Assembly: GCA_032718475.1 (NCBI GenBank)
Contig: JAUCBJ010006962.1
Span: 62,001-126,000 of the forward strand
Length of the DNA: 64,000 bases
Origin: Nemertoderma westbladi
Taxonomy: Eukaryota; Xenacoelomorpha; Nemertodermatida; Nemertodermatidae
Direction: 5' to 3'
The notes under the pieces are model-generated. The model ran no database searches and had not been told where the DNA came from. It saw nothing but the letters and a program-made list of their open reading frames with translations. Positions 52,465 to 63,612 of the stretch are shown piece by piece. Made by a program: the position numbers and the translations under genes. Position 1 is the first letter of the stretch. Each line of letters starts with the position of its first letter.

Positions 52465-52760
52465 AGGGCCATATTTTATATTTTGATATTATAAAGGGGC
52501 CACTTTTAATAAATTTAATATAATTAACTGTAGATTATGAACTCAATCTAACATGGGTGTATTTTCCTAGGAAGGCCATTTAATATATTTGTTTTAGGTT
52601 TTAGGGCCATTTCATATCTTTGTATTTCTAATTCAGGGCATATTCTAAGGAAATCTTGATATCGCACTTCAATTGGGATTTGGGTGTAGACCTATATTTT
52701 TATTATATGATACAATAACTGTTGTTAACAACGGTGGCAAGTATGGGGGGGGGGGGGGAT
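52465..52760 (+). repeat. Repeat R2, copy C
   Basis: Direct repeat of copy B, about 825 bp downstream, ending in a G14-like tract at 52747-52760. Noncoding. Confidence 0.85.
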
Positions 52761-53369
52761 TAACATCGTGCCCGTGTGTGTCTGAGTCTGTATTCACAGA
52801 AATACTCAATATTCAAACCCCTTAACTTTTCCTACAATTAACATAATACGTTTTTAATGACTAAATCTGAAACATTTTGAAATCTCAAACTATATTTGAA
52901 AGTTATTTTTTGTGGTACTAAATATCGTCTGGTGTGTTTAAAAATGGCCAAACCAAATAATTACAAAAAAATGTTTCAAGAGGGTGAGTGTGGGTATGTA
53001 TGGAGATTTCGTGTGTTTGGTTCTATTTGGATGTATGGTAACAAGATAGGGGCACCTCACCTTCCACATTTTTGCCTGTATGAGTTAAGCCTGTGTATTA
53101 TATGTGCAATATGTATTGTATTTTGAATGTGTATTGTACTTTATTATGTATATTATAAATATTATATTTACCGGTAAACTCTAAACAGTTGGGCATAGCC
53201 TGCTGCGTAGTCTCTGACGTGTTTCCATAAATTATCAGTTTTATTTAACTGCCTTCAACCAGCTCGCTGGTCGGAGTTAATATGGTAATTAAAGAAATAT
53301 TATTATGATTATTATTATTGCTTTCTTAGTGACGACCATAAACTCAGAACTTAGTAATATACAAGACTG
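52761..53369. other. Gene-free stretch
   Basis: No supported gene. ORF 52896-53126 shows no motif. Confidence 0.4.
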
Positions 53370-53540
53370 GCTAATTTCCAATCAGTCGTGCAGCGATCTA
53401 TCTCTTTTGTCGGACCATCTCTTTGGAACAACATATCACCTAAACTGAGAGAAATCAAAAGTAGGAACATGTTTATAAAAAATATGAAATTAAAACTAAT
53501 GTCATCGGAGAGCAGCGATCTATAAAAATAAATAAAAAGT
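53370..53540 (+). pseudogene. LINE-G 3' tail
   Basis: The + strand encodes VQRSISFVGPSLWNNISPKL then REIKSRNMFIKNMKLKLM, the RSxxFxGPxLWNxLPxxLR ... FKxxLK end of many animal LINEs, followed by an A-rich tail with AATAAATAAAAAG. Confidence 0.75.
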
Positions 53541-54279
53541 AAAAATAACAATTTTTTTTAAACATTTAACAGAGGGATCGTAAGGAGGTCTACGTAGCAA
53601 CAACGGTGTGTGGGTGGGGGTCGATTGACCAATGAAAAGGGAATTGGGTGCACTGGTTGCAGTCTGACCACGGTTGGTTTCGGGCAGAAGTCAGAATGAA
53701 TGATTTGGTCGCACTGCAGTATATTCATATGTAAACAAGGCCTCAAGAATTGACAAAGTGAAAATTGTGCTGATTTGCCGGGAAAATAACATAGAGGCTA
53801 CGGGACAAAGAAAATACTGGCCAATGGCTGGTGATTTCGTCACTATAGCTCTATACCAAAATATACGCTAAAGGGAGTAAGTTTTATGTGCTCTCAAATC
53901 CCTTGAGATACTGCCAGTTTTAGAGTAGTTCGCGTATTGCACAAAAACGACAGATTTTTGCCGCAAAAACTTTAACAAAAAACATCCCTCCATAAAGGTT
54001 CGATTCGTTGGTTGTGTGTACTTCTACCAGCTATGATACTAAGCCAGTATATTCTGCAACAATTCTGTTTTCATCTCCTTTGTCTCCACTAACTCTAGAG
54101 GGCAAACCATATTTATCAACATCCTCTCGAAACAGAGGCAACACTGTCGATGCACAATTGTTAGCAGACATTTGTAAGTAAGTACATTTATTATAGGAAG
54201 GGATCTTGGGGTCTTAGCCTAACACCATAACAAACACCTCGAAAAATACAGCTTGCCAACACATTGTTACTACTGTAAG
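53541..54279. other. Gene-free stretch
   Basis: No supported gene on either strand. Confidence 0.4.
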
Positions 54280-54725
54280 TAAGTAATTAGTCTCGAATGT
54301 CCATCAATTCCGCCATGCAGGACTAAATTCCATCGAATGAGAATATGGTGTGGGTGTCCATCAATGCGAAAGTGAGTTGGCCGCCTTTACGCTGTACTTT
54401 CGACGAAAGACAAGCGCTCCCCATCTAGATGCGGATGAATTTGGATCTACCTCCTGAAGGATTCTATGAACAGCATTTAGTCCAGCAAATACATTTCTGC
54501 TACGAAGTATCGACAAATCTACACCCAGCATAAGGGTATTAAATCTTCTTCATTTGTGTCGTGATAGTGACGACGCACACCCAGTTCATATTCTCGCACT
54601 CGATCCATTATTGTCGATCTGCTTACACCATACATTTTTGATATCTGGGTCTATCTAAATGCACTTTCATGTAAGAACACGAGGATTTCGTTTGATATGT
54701 CGAATTTTGGTCTACCACATATCTT
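54280..54725 (-). pseudogene. Integrase-core (rve) protein remnant
   Basis: The minus strand encodes CGRPKFDISNEILVFL, an SRSTIMDRVREYEL helix-turn-helix-like region, and then HPHHILIRWNLVLHGGIDGH. This matches a widespread animal family of single-gene integrase-core proteins (GRPxxxI...Q, then HLIRWxFVIHGGIDGYSR). Stops interrupt the frame, and the catalytic core beyond the first part is missing. Confidence 0.7.
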
Positions 54726-55754
54726 GACTCTAGATGAGTATCGATCGAGTTAATAGTTGGTACTTGTACAGTTGGTACTTGTTAATTTATTGGAAACGTA
54801 GCGAGCCCTCCTAGGGATATAAAATATAAAAATTCCCCATCCAAATTCTGAATGACTAAAGTTACAGTTTCATAATAACTTAATTCATTTTTAATTTATT
54901 TCGCCGGATTATCTACCGAGTTCGCTCGACCTAGTAGTAGTAGTGGCGAAGATACTGTAGGAAGGTGGGTTAATTACTTCGCTCTTTCTTGAGGGCGAAG
55001 TTTACTGCGTATCACTGACTACGAAATTGTATTTAATTACAGTAATATCTAATTCTGATTAAATATTGATAATTATATCTAATTATTTATTAATAATTAT
55101 TAGCAAGTCGTTAGACTCGATTACTGTAAGAGAAAAAGCTACTGACTACTGGCTACTGGCCACTGACTACTGACCTAGAACAAAAACGGCTCTAACGATT
55201 TTGATGAATTTTTGCATGAACCATGAAAATAGATTTCTATGGGTACTTGTGAAATCTCGGTTTAAATTGAAACATCTTGTTTTTCTTTCGAAAAATAGCC
55301 CCACAACACGAAAATTGCCATAGGCTCAATGATGAAAGTCTGCAGGAGGCTGTCTGCTTATAAGGCTAAATGTTTACTCAGCCTCATTATGATTCTCCAT
55401 AAGGCTAATATTATAGTTTGAAATATAAAAATTTGTTATAATCATATAATTGTTGTATTTAATTAATATCGTTGTTTACATTGAACAGTGTAAATTGTTA
55501 ATCGCGGTTTACATTGAAACATCTCAAATTGTTTTATTTATTACAAAAATATGAACGAATTTGTCTTATTCACTTCTTGTGCGCCATTGTATTGAATTCA
55601 TGACAACTGCTGTTATTATTATTAATCAATAATAGACACCTGACTCCTCTCTGACTATTCTATCCGATAGAACAAAATAATCATTTCGCTAACTGCTCTC
55701 TCTCTATAATTCATTAGATCATTACAACATAATAATTATATTTTGAAGGGATCT
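54726..55754. other. Gene-free stretch
   Basis: AT-rich, with a TAGTAGTAG microrepeat (about 54931) and CTACTGGC repeats (about 55140-55175). No gene seen. Confidence 0.4.
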
Positions 55755-56930
55755 AGGACACTTGCCCCCCGGACACTTGCCCCCCGGACACTTGCCCCCC
55801 GGACACTTCCCCCCCAATTAAAGTGTTAAAATTAATCTGGGTGCATCAAAGCAATAAACAAAAGTTAAAGATGGTTACATGACAAGTTGTATATAGACAA
55901 GTTTTTTCAAAATTATAAAAGAAACATTTTTATAGTCAAATTTTGTTTGTTTTTCTTTTAATTCCTTTAATTCTTTTAATTTCTTTTAATTGGGATCTGC
56001 CGCCCCCAAACCCCCGCTTCTTTTCTTGGGGGCTACCGCCCCCCAACCCCCGCTTCTTTTTTTGGGGGCTGTCGCCCCCAAACCCCCGCTTCTTTTCTTG
56101 GGAGTTATCGCCCCCAGACCCCGGCATTTCCCTGAGTGCCCGTGGTGAAAGACTTAAGACCACTTTGAAATAATTAATTCATATTTGTATCATCAGATAA
56201 TAAATTGACTAAGCCTAAAGTAGGAGCTGTATTGAATGTTAACCAATTTAATATATAAATTACTACAATATTATATAATTCAACAAAATCCTATTAAAAA
56301 TATTGCAAGTAACCAGGAAATTTAATATGTAGTGTGTATAATATCTATATAGTATGTATAGTAATATGTATATCAATATGTAATGCTGAACACAGAATAC
56401 AGGTCGACGCATGTCGATTTTACCCTGGAGAGGTATAATTTTGATTGCAACAATAATATTCATCCCAATCTGCTACAATTTGAAGAAGACTATTACATAA
56501 TAATACCTATAATTAAAACAGTTAATAATTATAATTCTATAGTTAATAAAAACAGTATATCATTCCGGGGTTGGAATTTATAGGTCATCTAATATAATTA
56601 ATTGTTTAAAGATTAGCAAACAATACGATGTAATTGCATTGATAAAACCCATAAATAAAACTTGGATATAAAATGTAAAATCGGGATGCAAAAGATCACT
56701 TTCTGAGCTACGAAAGGAAAATTGGATACAACTTATCTGGATACAAGCGGACCGTTTACTTTACAAAATGAAAAATACGAATGTGCGAAGTTAAGATCAG
56801 TCGGGGGGGGAAGTGTCCGCGGGGGGGAAGTGTCTGGGGGGGGAAGTGTCCGGGGGGGAAGTGTCCTACTTGAGCGGGGGGGAACTGTCCGGGGGGGAAG
56901 TGTCCGGGGGGGGAAGTGTCCGAACACCAT
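55755..56930. mobile_element. Foldback-like element with tandem-repeat ends
   Basis: The left end has four units of GGACACTTGCCCCCC (15 bp, 55768-55815). The right end (56797-56925) has about eight units of the complement-type GGGGGGGAAGTGTCC. The two arrays are inverted relative to each other around 1 kb of AT-rich DNA. Tandem repeats inside inverted ends are the mark of foldback-type elements. There is no transposase. Confidence 0.65.
55990..56140. repeat. G/C-run tandem repeat, about 38-bp unit, four copies
   Basis: Units of GCCCCCAAACCCCCGCTTCT followed by TTTCTTGGGGGCT. The minus strand has four G-runs per pair of units, so quadruplex formation is possible. Both-strand ORFs here (Pro-rich and Lys/Gly-rich) come from the repeat. 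Confidence 0.8.
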
Positions 56931-57675
56931 TTTGAAGTTGTCTAGAAAATTTCTCGTACACCACCAGGACTACCCTCACACTAATTTATTATCAGACAGA
57001 ACAAAAAGCTTTTACTTGACTCGTACTGTCTCCTACGGCTTGCTTCACGGGCCGCTAGTCCCGTCTCTTGTTAAAAATATGTTACCAGTCACATAGCTTA
57101 TCTAATTACATTTTATATGAATTTATGAAAATATTACAGAAGTGAAACAATATAAATTAATATTTAAATAACTAACTCGGTTGTAGCAGCGGATAATTTT
57201 ACATCACAAGATCCAGGGCGAGGTGATGGTATCTCTGTTCCCTTCTTCACACCATAGAAATCTCCTTTATCAAACATTTTATCAATATTGGATAGTTTGA
57301 AAACGCAAATACTCGAGGCATTACTGAAACCTAATAACATAAATTCAAATATTTGAATTTAAATATTAGTATTATCCTTCATCAATATAGTAAAATTTGA
57401 AGCACACATTGTAAAATATATATTTTTATTAAAAATGAGAATTCTGTAAATTAAAATTTAATAAATCTTATGTACTGTATATCTCCGGTGTTACGGGATT
57501 ATCCCTATCTGATGTTTGCCTCTCTAGAAATCCATACGTAATCTAGCAGAGACATTTACTGGTTGTTATTATCACCCACCAATAAGGGGATTGCGACCTA
57601 TCAAAGTCAATGTAGCAATAGGGCCTCACGGCCAATCAGTCATAATCACGTGTTGTGATAGATATAACATTGTCA
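56931..57675. other. Gene-free stretch
   Basis: AT-rich, no supported gene. Confidence 0.4.
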
Positions 57676-57683
57676 TACAGTGA

Positions 57684-57880
57684 TGGTGTAAACGCTACGC
57701 CGACAACCGACTACCGACAACCAACGCAGACAAACATTATTACAGCTAATTAATATTATTTATTAATTCACTGAAAGGAAAAGGTTAGTGGAAGGTTTTT
57801 CTAACCAAAACAATAAACGAGGGTCACGTACTCAGGTTACATTTTCATATTTGCTGTTTTCGGTGTAGCGTTTACACCCC
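57684..57880. mobile_element. 197-bp hAT-like MITE
   Basis: Inverted ends GGTGTAAACGCTACGCCGA and GGTGTAAACGCTACACCGA, with a perfect 8-bp duplication TACAGTGA (57676-57683 and 57881-57888). No coding capacity. Confidence 0.85.
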
Positions 57881-57888
57881 TACAGTGA

Positions 57889-58429
57889 CCGTATTAAATA
57901 TATTGTTTATCCATTGTGCATAGAGATTTACAGGGGTTAATCACTATAAGTGAACTCCTAATATTGTGCCAGTAGTGTCTTGTTAAAGATGTAATATTAT
58001 GGTTTTGTTCAGAAATGGAAATTTGTTAACCCTATTACTGTAGCACTGGGGTGTTTAGACCATTAGCAGCACTGGGGACCCGGACCAGAATTCACAGCCA
58101 ATTGCTTAAAAGTACTTCTTAGTAGGATTGGTGTTAACTTGGTATAAACTTGAAAACTATTCTTATTTTATAAGTTCATACTTGGATAATAGTAATAACT
58201 GGCAATGCATGGCAAGTTTTATTAACTTTCTAAACTTTTTAAGTTTATTTCATGTTAACTTAGTAAGTACAGTAATCAATACTAAATGTCTGAGTTAAAA
58301 TCGTAATAAGAACGTTATAATTAACTATACTTATATTCTTGTATTCTTGTAAAGTTTTAAGGTTAAAATTAACATACCAAGGAGAACTCGTAGAGCACAC
58401 CTAAACGGAATCACCTCGCTGAGTCACTG
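57889..58429. other. Gene-free stretch
   Basis: AT-rich spacer; no supported gene. Confidence 0.4.
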
Positions 58430-58740
58430 GTTAGCAGGAGAGAAGGAATGCGAGAGAGAGGACTAGGATGCATCCTCGGAGGAATTCGCCGCCGGCTCCA
58501 GTTTGCGTTGGTGCGGTCTAGCTCCCTATGCATCCGGGGTGGACGACGCAGTTGGCGGGGCTTGGGGTTTGGTGATGGTGCGGGGATCAGAGGCCCAGAC
58601 CTCTCTGAGCGTGGCTAAGATCATCGAAACGGTAACTAACGGAGTAACCAATGGGACGACAGCGGAAGCTAAACTCGCTGCCATTAACAAACTAAAGGAG
58701 ACCCCGATGAGTGCTGACGAGACCGCATAGAAACTGAGAG
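58430..58740 (+). other. GC-rich island, possible exon or retroelement Gag fragment
   Basis: A sharp rise in GC content against AT-rich flanks. A 75-codon + strand frame (58503-58730) ends with an Ala/Thr/Lys-rich helix-like segment (ETVTNGVTNGTTAEAKLAAI). I recognise no family. It could be an exon or a retroelement leader. Confidence 0.3.
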
Positions 58741-58994
58741 TGAACGACTTAGATCCCATGTAACATAACATAACTTTTGTTCAGTAATCTAATCATCATT
58801 TTGTGCTTCGATATTTAATTATTTTCATAATTTCAATCATTTCTTATGCAATGTAACCATTAAAATTAAATCTCGTATTTGAACGTTACTTTAGTAAAAA
58901 TAAATAAATAAATTATTAGAATTCAGTAAATTGATAATACAAAACAATAAAATAATTTATCAATGTATATATAACATATAACAGTAGTACGATT

Positions 58995-59715
58995 TATTAA
59001 AGACTACAAACCTAGGCACCACCTAACTCCAGATGACTTTTCTGAATCTGGACTACTTAACTTAGATAGTAGAGTTAAGCAGCTACGCCTTAACCATGTG
59101 TATAAAGTGTATAATGGTAAATGTCCCAATTACCTAAAACAAAAATTCAACAGAGTACGCGATACACACTCTTACAGTACCAGAGCTAGTGCTTCAAACT
59201 TCTACCTCCCGAATTGTAAATCCTTTGAATCCGATACTTTCTTTTTTAACGGCATAAAAAATTGGAACGCTCTGCCTAATGAAATTAAAAACCTAAATAA
59301 TCAACATTCTTTTAAATCTGCAGTTAAATCTCATCTCCGTGTGCAATGTAAAATAGGTACAATAGTCCTACAGTAAGTTATTAGTTTACTAATTATTTAC
59401 TATTTATACTGTAATTACGTTTTATAATAAATTGTTCTGTACATTACATCTTTATCGTTGAGTCGGGCATTGTCACGCTCTCGGTAAAGTTGTACATGTA
59501 CATAGTGTAATTACGTTTTATATTGGTTTTAGGTTAGCGTAGTGTAATATTGTATTTGTAACCAAGTAACATAAAGGACCCCCTTGGAAATAAGCTGCAA
59601 AGCTTTAGGGGTAATCCTATATGTTATGTTGGACAATACCTTTATACCGGTACATTGTTTGGTGTATTTGTTAATGTTTTTACATAATGTATAAATAAAT
59701 CTATCTATCTATCTA
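58995..59715 (+). pseudogene. LINE-H 3' end with terminal microsatellite
   Basis: The + strand from about 59030 to 59375 encodes LLNLDSRVKQLRLNHVYKVY, then CPNYLKQKFNRV, TRASASNFYLPN and WNALPNEIK, the C-terminal region of CR1/L2-type LINEs. A 3' untranslated part ends in (CTAT)n at about 59701-59715, as is usual for that LINE type. Intact frame to the stop, but 5'-truncated. Confidence 0.85.
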
Positions 59716-60060
59716 TAATATAACATATACATATAGATATAACATTAAAGAAAACGATTTACTGTACAATATGGTAAACTAAATAGAATGTACATTATTT
59801 TGTCAATAGATACAAATATATTTAATTAAATATAAAAGGCACTAAAGAATTAGAAAATAATTAAATATTCATTCATATCATATGAGAGTAAAAAATATGT
59901 ATTATAATATTAATTATATACTGCTGTAAGATGCACTAAAAATGGTAATGGAATTATAAATATATATACATATGATTTGAGAGTAAAAAGTAAAAATAAA
60001 AATATGTATTCAAGGTTAGCAATATTCAATTAATTTCATGTTAAATGCGTGGTTTCGATT

Positions 60061-60460
60061 TTATTTATTATTAAGCCTTGGAATAATGCCGACGAGGGAG
60101 TTAGAATTATAACATCTTGCGGCCGTGTATCCATGGCAACCCGGTTGATCTGGGACATTTATGAGATATTGGTCTAATCTACGTTTAAAGCTGTATGTGT
60201 TGCAAAATGAAGTATCTCGAAGTTCACGTGGAAGAGTATTATATAATCTCGGTCCCATTACAAAGAAACTGTTGTCGTAAAGAGTTCTAGAATGACCGGA
60301 ACTGATGAGGCGAGGAAGGATACATGAACGCCCTCTTTGGTCCCTGAAACTGGAGGTAATCGCGGAATTGGAAAGCGGATTTGTCAAATTGGGAACAATA
60401 TTTTCTAATATCTTCCAGACATATATAATGAGATATCCTTCACACCGCCTTTCCAAGGAA
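60061..60460 (-). pseudogene. LINE-I 3' coding remnant
   Basis: 131 open codons on the minus strand: MERRCEGYLIIYVWKILENI, then VPN, RSCILPRL, GPRLYNTLPREL and FKRRLDQYL. This is the LERRRxxYxxIYxxKxxxxxVPN ... GxxLYNxLPxxxR tail of CR1/Jockey-like LINEs. Confidence 0.85.
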
Positions 60461-60599
60461 TAGATATATAAATTCCGGAAGTTTTAAGTGACAGGGGAGA
60501 TGTGTCACTACGTGTTACTACATTAGCAAAGAGTGCAGGAGGACATATGGCGGAAATTACACACGCCACAAATCGTGTTGAATTAAAATTGTTAGAAAG

Positions 60600-61720
60600 T
60601 GGATCCTATATCGAAGTAGATTGATTTCTCTTCAACACAATTACAATCAAACCCTCATGGTTCAGAGTAGTAAACTTCGAGAACTTGTAGATGAGGCAGA
60701 CTCACTTCAAGATTCTAGGAATCTTACAATGCTATTTGATAAATTGCGAAATGTTCGGGTAAATTATCTGCGTGTATCTGCACTGTTTGATATACATAGA
60801 TCTAAGTTGAAGGATGAATTGATTGGTGAATCCGAATCGCAGATTGAAATTAGAGACGAAGAAGGTGAGTTAGAAGAATGGAGACGAGTCTTTATTGAAT
60901 CATTGGAGCTGTATTTATTAATTAAGAGGGTAGTTATTCCCGGACTACCATTACCAACCACTGCAAATATACAAGTTGCAGCCGTATTTGAAGGAAATAT
61001 TTGGAGAAGGAAGTCTGAAGAAAGCAGACAAAGACCTGTTAACTCAAGAAGAGCTCGATTTGTAGCAGCGAGATATCTATGGCATCATCTCAAATAGCAC
61101 GATTGTGTAGGTTGGAGTGTGACCAGGCTAGGCTCATTGCTGAGCAGAAGGAAACAGATCGTTCCCAATTAGCAGATCAACAGTTATCAGAAGAAGTAGA
61201 AGAGGTGTTAAACTTAACCCGAGATATGCAACAGATGAACTTGGAGGAAGTAAACCAACAGACTGCGGAAACGAATGCAAATCGGATTGAGCGTGAACGT
61301 GTATCAGAACTGGAGCACTTGCATATAGAAGCAGAGTTAGAAACTGTCCTTCGAGATCGCAAAGCAAATGAGAAGCGATTAGAACGAGAAGAAGAAATTG
61401 CACTCTTAAAGCGTGAAGATGAATGGGCTGAATGGTAACGTGTCACCAAATGCATTCAAGATGCATATTTATTGGAGCTGGACCGTTTAAGAGTAAAACG
61501 AGCTGCAGATGATGAGCGAGATCAGAATGCAGATAAATTAAGGCAAACAGAGCGGGAGAAGCTATTTGTGAGCAGATTCAATTCCGCCTCACCAACCCCC
61601 ATAAAGTGGGAAGTGGCGCCTTTAAGCAATATTGGGAAGTATGAGGTTGATTATCAATCAACCTCGTATCACCCCAATAAATGGGGACGACAAACCCCAA
61701 AGGGCCGCACACAATGAAGG
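60600..61720 (+). pseudogene. Degenerate Gag-like coiled-coil coding region
   Basis: Three consecutive + strand frames (60621-61097, 61079-61438, 61472-61717) overlap or abut and read as one protein broken by frameshifts or a stop. The first part is an all-helical domain (SSKLRELVDEADSLQD, YLRVSALFDIHRSKLKDEL). The rest is a long Glu/Arg/Leu-rich coiled coil. The layout resembles the N-terminal half of the BEL/Pao Gag in this window, without close identity. A BEL-like Gag remnant is my best guess; an unrelated coiled-coil gene is possible. Confidence 0.4.
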
Positions 61721-62214
61721 TCAGAGGTTAAACCTCCAGGAGAGGGAAAGTGACAGTAGTGGGGGGGGGGGGGGGGGGAACACTCCCACAGAGGTGAGAG
61801 GCGAGAAGTGGGTAACTGGCCAATGAGAGCCAGAGTAGTGCATCCGCTGAGTGATAGGGCCAATGTAGAGTAGAGATTAGATATATATTACCGGTTGGTG
61901 CCCATCAGAATTCAGTTTAATCAGTCACTTAGGGCAGTATGGTGACACTTTAAGACCGTCACTGCCGTCACCAATACATATTATCGTTACCGGTTAGTGC
62001 TTTCATCTATACTGACTGTGCTGTCATATCTTATATTCTATCAACGTACATATACCTTACTATCAATTATATTGGAAGAAAGACAAACAACTGCTTTCAC
62101 TCACACGGCGGGGACGCGTATATAAACCGAACTGGTCAGGATCCTGTGATTCCGTCACAGTCTTAAAGTCACCCGAAGCCTAGACAACTGCGACCTCCAC
62201 CAATAGAAGTAAAG
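61721..62214 (+). other. Possible LTR or promoter region
   Basis: No ORF. Contains a G-tract (about 61761-61778), repeated TTACCGGTTNGTG (61890 and 61990) and a TATA box. It precedes a Gag-like ORF, so it may be part of a 5' LTR and leader. A partner LTR would lie outside the window. Confidence 0.4.
62119..62126 (+). promoter_or_regulatory. TATA box TATATAAA
   Basis: Sits in a GC-rich context (GACGCG before, CCGAACTGGTCAGGATCC after), 89 bp upstream of the ATG at 62215. The strong match and position suggest the promoter of the Gag-like ORF. Confidence 0.55.
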
Positions 62215-63120
62215 ATGAGCCAAGAAGGAGAGAGGACACCGCCGCGGACCCCGGACGACAACCTAACGATCCGCGAGGCCGCGACGCGACGGTATCGACC
62301 CATGACGCCGGGTTCGTCTACGATAGGCGATCCTGCGGCCCAGGCGGAGGGCGGCCTTCTACCACAACAAGGAACGAGCGAGTCGAGAGAAGGGAGAGAC
62401 GAGTCAACGCACGACAGTGGTCGAGGAACCGATGTTGCCGGCCAGCCACAGGCCGAGGGCGACGGACGGCCCACCGGAACGGCGATGGTTGGGCCGCCGG
62501 TACGATGCCGAACACGGAGAGAAAGAGGGGACGTCGGCGACGAGGACGTCGGAGTCAGCGACCAGTTGCAACGAGCCTACAACGCAACGAGGAGACAGCT
62601 AAAGGAAGCCAGGGAGGGAACAAAACTGGACCAGGTGGAACTAGAACAGCGACTAGGTGAGTCGAACAAACACTTTGATTATCTAGTTCGCTTTGGGCAA
62701 GGACAGTTGGCGGGTGAGAGAGTGAGAGAGACCGCCACCAAACTGTTCGAACTGTGGCAATCTAGGGGTATAGAACCTGGTGTAGTGTACATAGGGCCAT
62801 ATTTAATGGATGCCAGGGGAGTTAAGTTAGTGGGTTGGGCGGGGCCGCACGAGGGCGAATCCGAGGTTGACTCCGAGGATTCGGTCTCGTCGGTCAGCAA
62901 AAACCCCGGAAAGCGGGGGAAAGTTAGCAGGACAGAGAGGCGATGGGAGTCCGTCGTGACCGATAAGTCCGCTACATCCTCCGCGAAAGAAAGAAGGGTG
63001 TTAGAAATAGATCTGGCGTGTCAGCTGAGCATTGCGGCGCTAGATCAGAAAGAGTTAGAGAGACAACTGAGTGAGGGGACCGCATTATTAGAGAAGAGAG
63101 AGAGTTGCCAGGGAATGTAG
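62215..63120 (+). CDS. Putative retroelement Gag-like protein
   Basis: 301 codons from ATG 62215. It is GC-rich and unlike the AT-rich surroundings. The N-terminal third is a disordered Gly/Arg/Pro/Glu-rich region. A helical segment (about 118-190) with SDQLQRAYNATRRQLKEA and FGQGQLAGERVRETATKLFE precedes an acidic Ser-rich stretch and a second coiled coil. No zinc knuckle or enzyme motif is visible. A TATA box lies 89 bp upstream. Downstream coding debris has the same purine-rich character. Likely the start of an LTR element running off the window. The family assignment is weak. Confidence 0.45.
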   Translation: MSQEGERTPPRTPDDNLTIREAATRRYRPMTPGSSTIGDPAAQAEGGLLPQQGTSESREGRDESTHDSGRGTDVAGQPQAEGDGRPTGTAMVGPPVRCRTRRERGDVGDEDVGVSDQLQRAYNATRRQLKEAREGTKLDQVELEQRLGESNKHFDYLVRFGQGQLAGERVRETATKLFELWQSRGIEPGVVYIGPYLMDARGVKLVGWAGPHEGESEVDSEDSVSSVSKNPGKRGKVSRTERRWESVVTDKSATSSAKERRVLEIDLACQLSIAALDQKELERQLSEGTALLEKRESCQGM

Positions 63121-63330
63121 AGAGAGGGCCGAGAGAGTGGCGAGAGAGCTGAGGATGCGAGGAACGGGAGGAGAATGAGAACGAGCGTAAAGAGTGGGAG
63201 ACGAGGTAGAGAACGAGCGTAAAGAGCGGAGACGAGGTAGAGAACGAGCGTAAGAGCGAGAGAGAGAGACGAGGAGTAAGAGCGAAGCGAGCGCGAGGCG
63301 AGGCGGCTTGAGAGGGTTGCGAGAGAGGCA
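63120..63330 (+). repeat. Purine-rich GAGAGCG tandem repeats
   Basis: About three units of AGAACGAGCGTAAAGAGYGG followed by GAGACGAGGTAG (33-bp period, 63178-63260), then GAGAGA runs. This looks like a collapsed Arg/Glu-rich coding repeat continuing the Gag-like ORF in broken frames. Confidence 0.65.
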
Positions 63331-63333
63331 GAG

Positions 63334-63612
63334 TTGGCCGAGCAGAGTTTACGAGAGGATAGAGAGAGAGAGAGAGAGGGAAAGCGTATGCGGGATGATA
63401 TGCATGCCCGGCTAAGGGGGCTTATGCAGTATCAGGCCAAGCAGAAGCGCCGACTAGAACTGGCGCAGTTGGGACTATCAGAGAGTGAGGCTGGCTCGGG
63501 TAGTGTTTACGAGGAGCCAGAAGTAGTGAAACGTTTGTTAATACCCCACTTACAGGCACCGGGCGAGAGAACCAGAACTGGTGTAGCCGTACGGGCGGGG
63601 GGGGGGGGGTAA
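63334..63612 (+). pseudogene. Continuation of Gag-like coding sequence
   Basis: 92 open codons, starting with an Arg/Glu-rich helix and a MQYQAKQKRRLELAQLGLSE segment, ending in a G-tract (63598-63610) that probably breaks the frame. Confidence 0.35.

Noticed and set aside
55936-56173. Pro-rich and Lys/Gly-rich ORFs on opposite strands
   Set aside because: By-products of the G/C-run tandem repeat.
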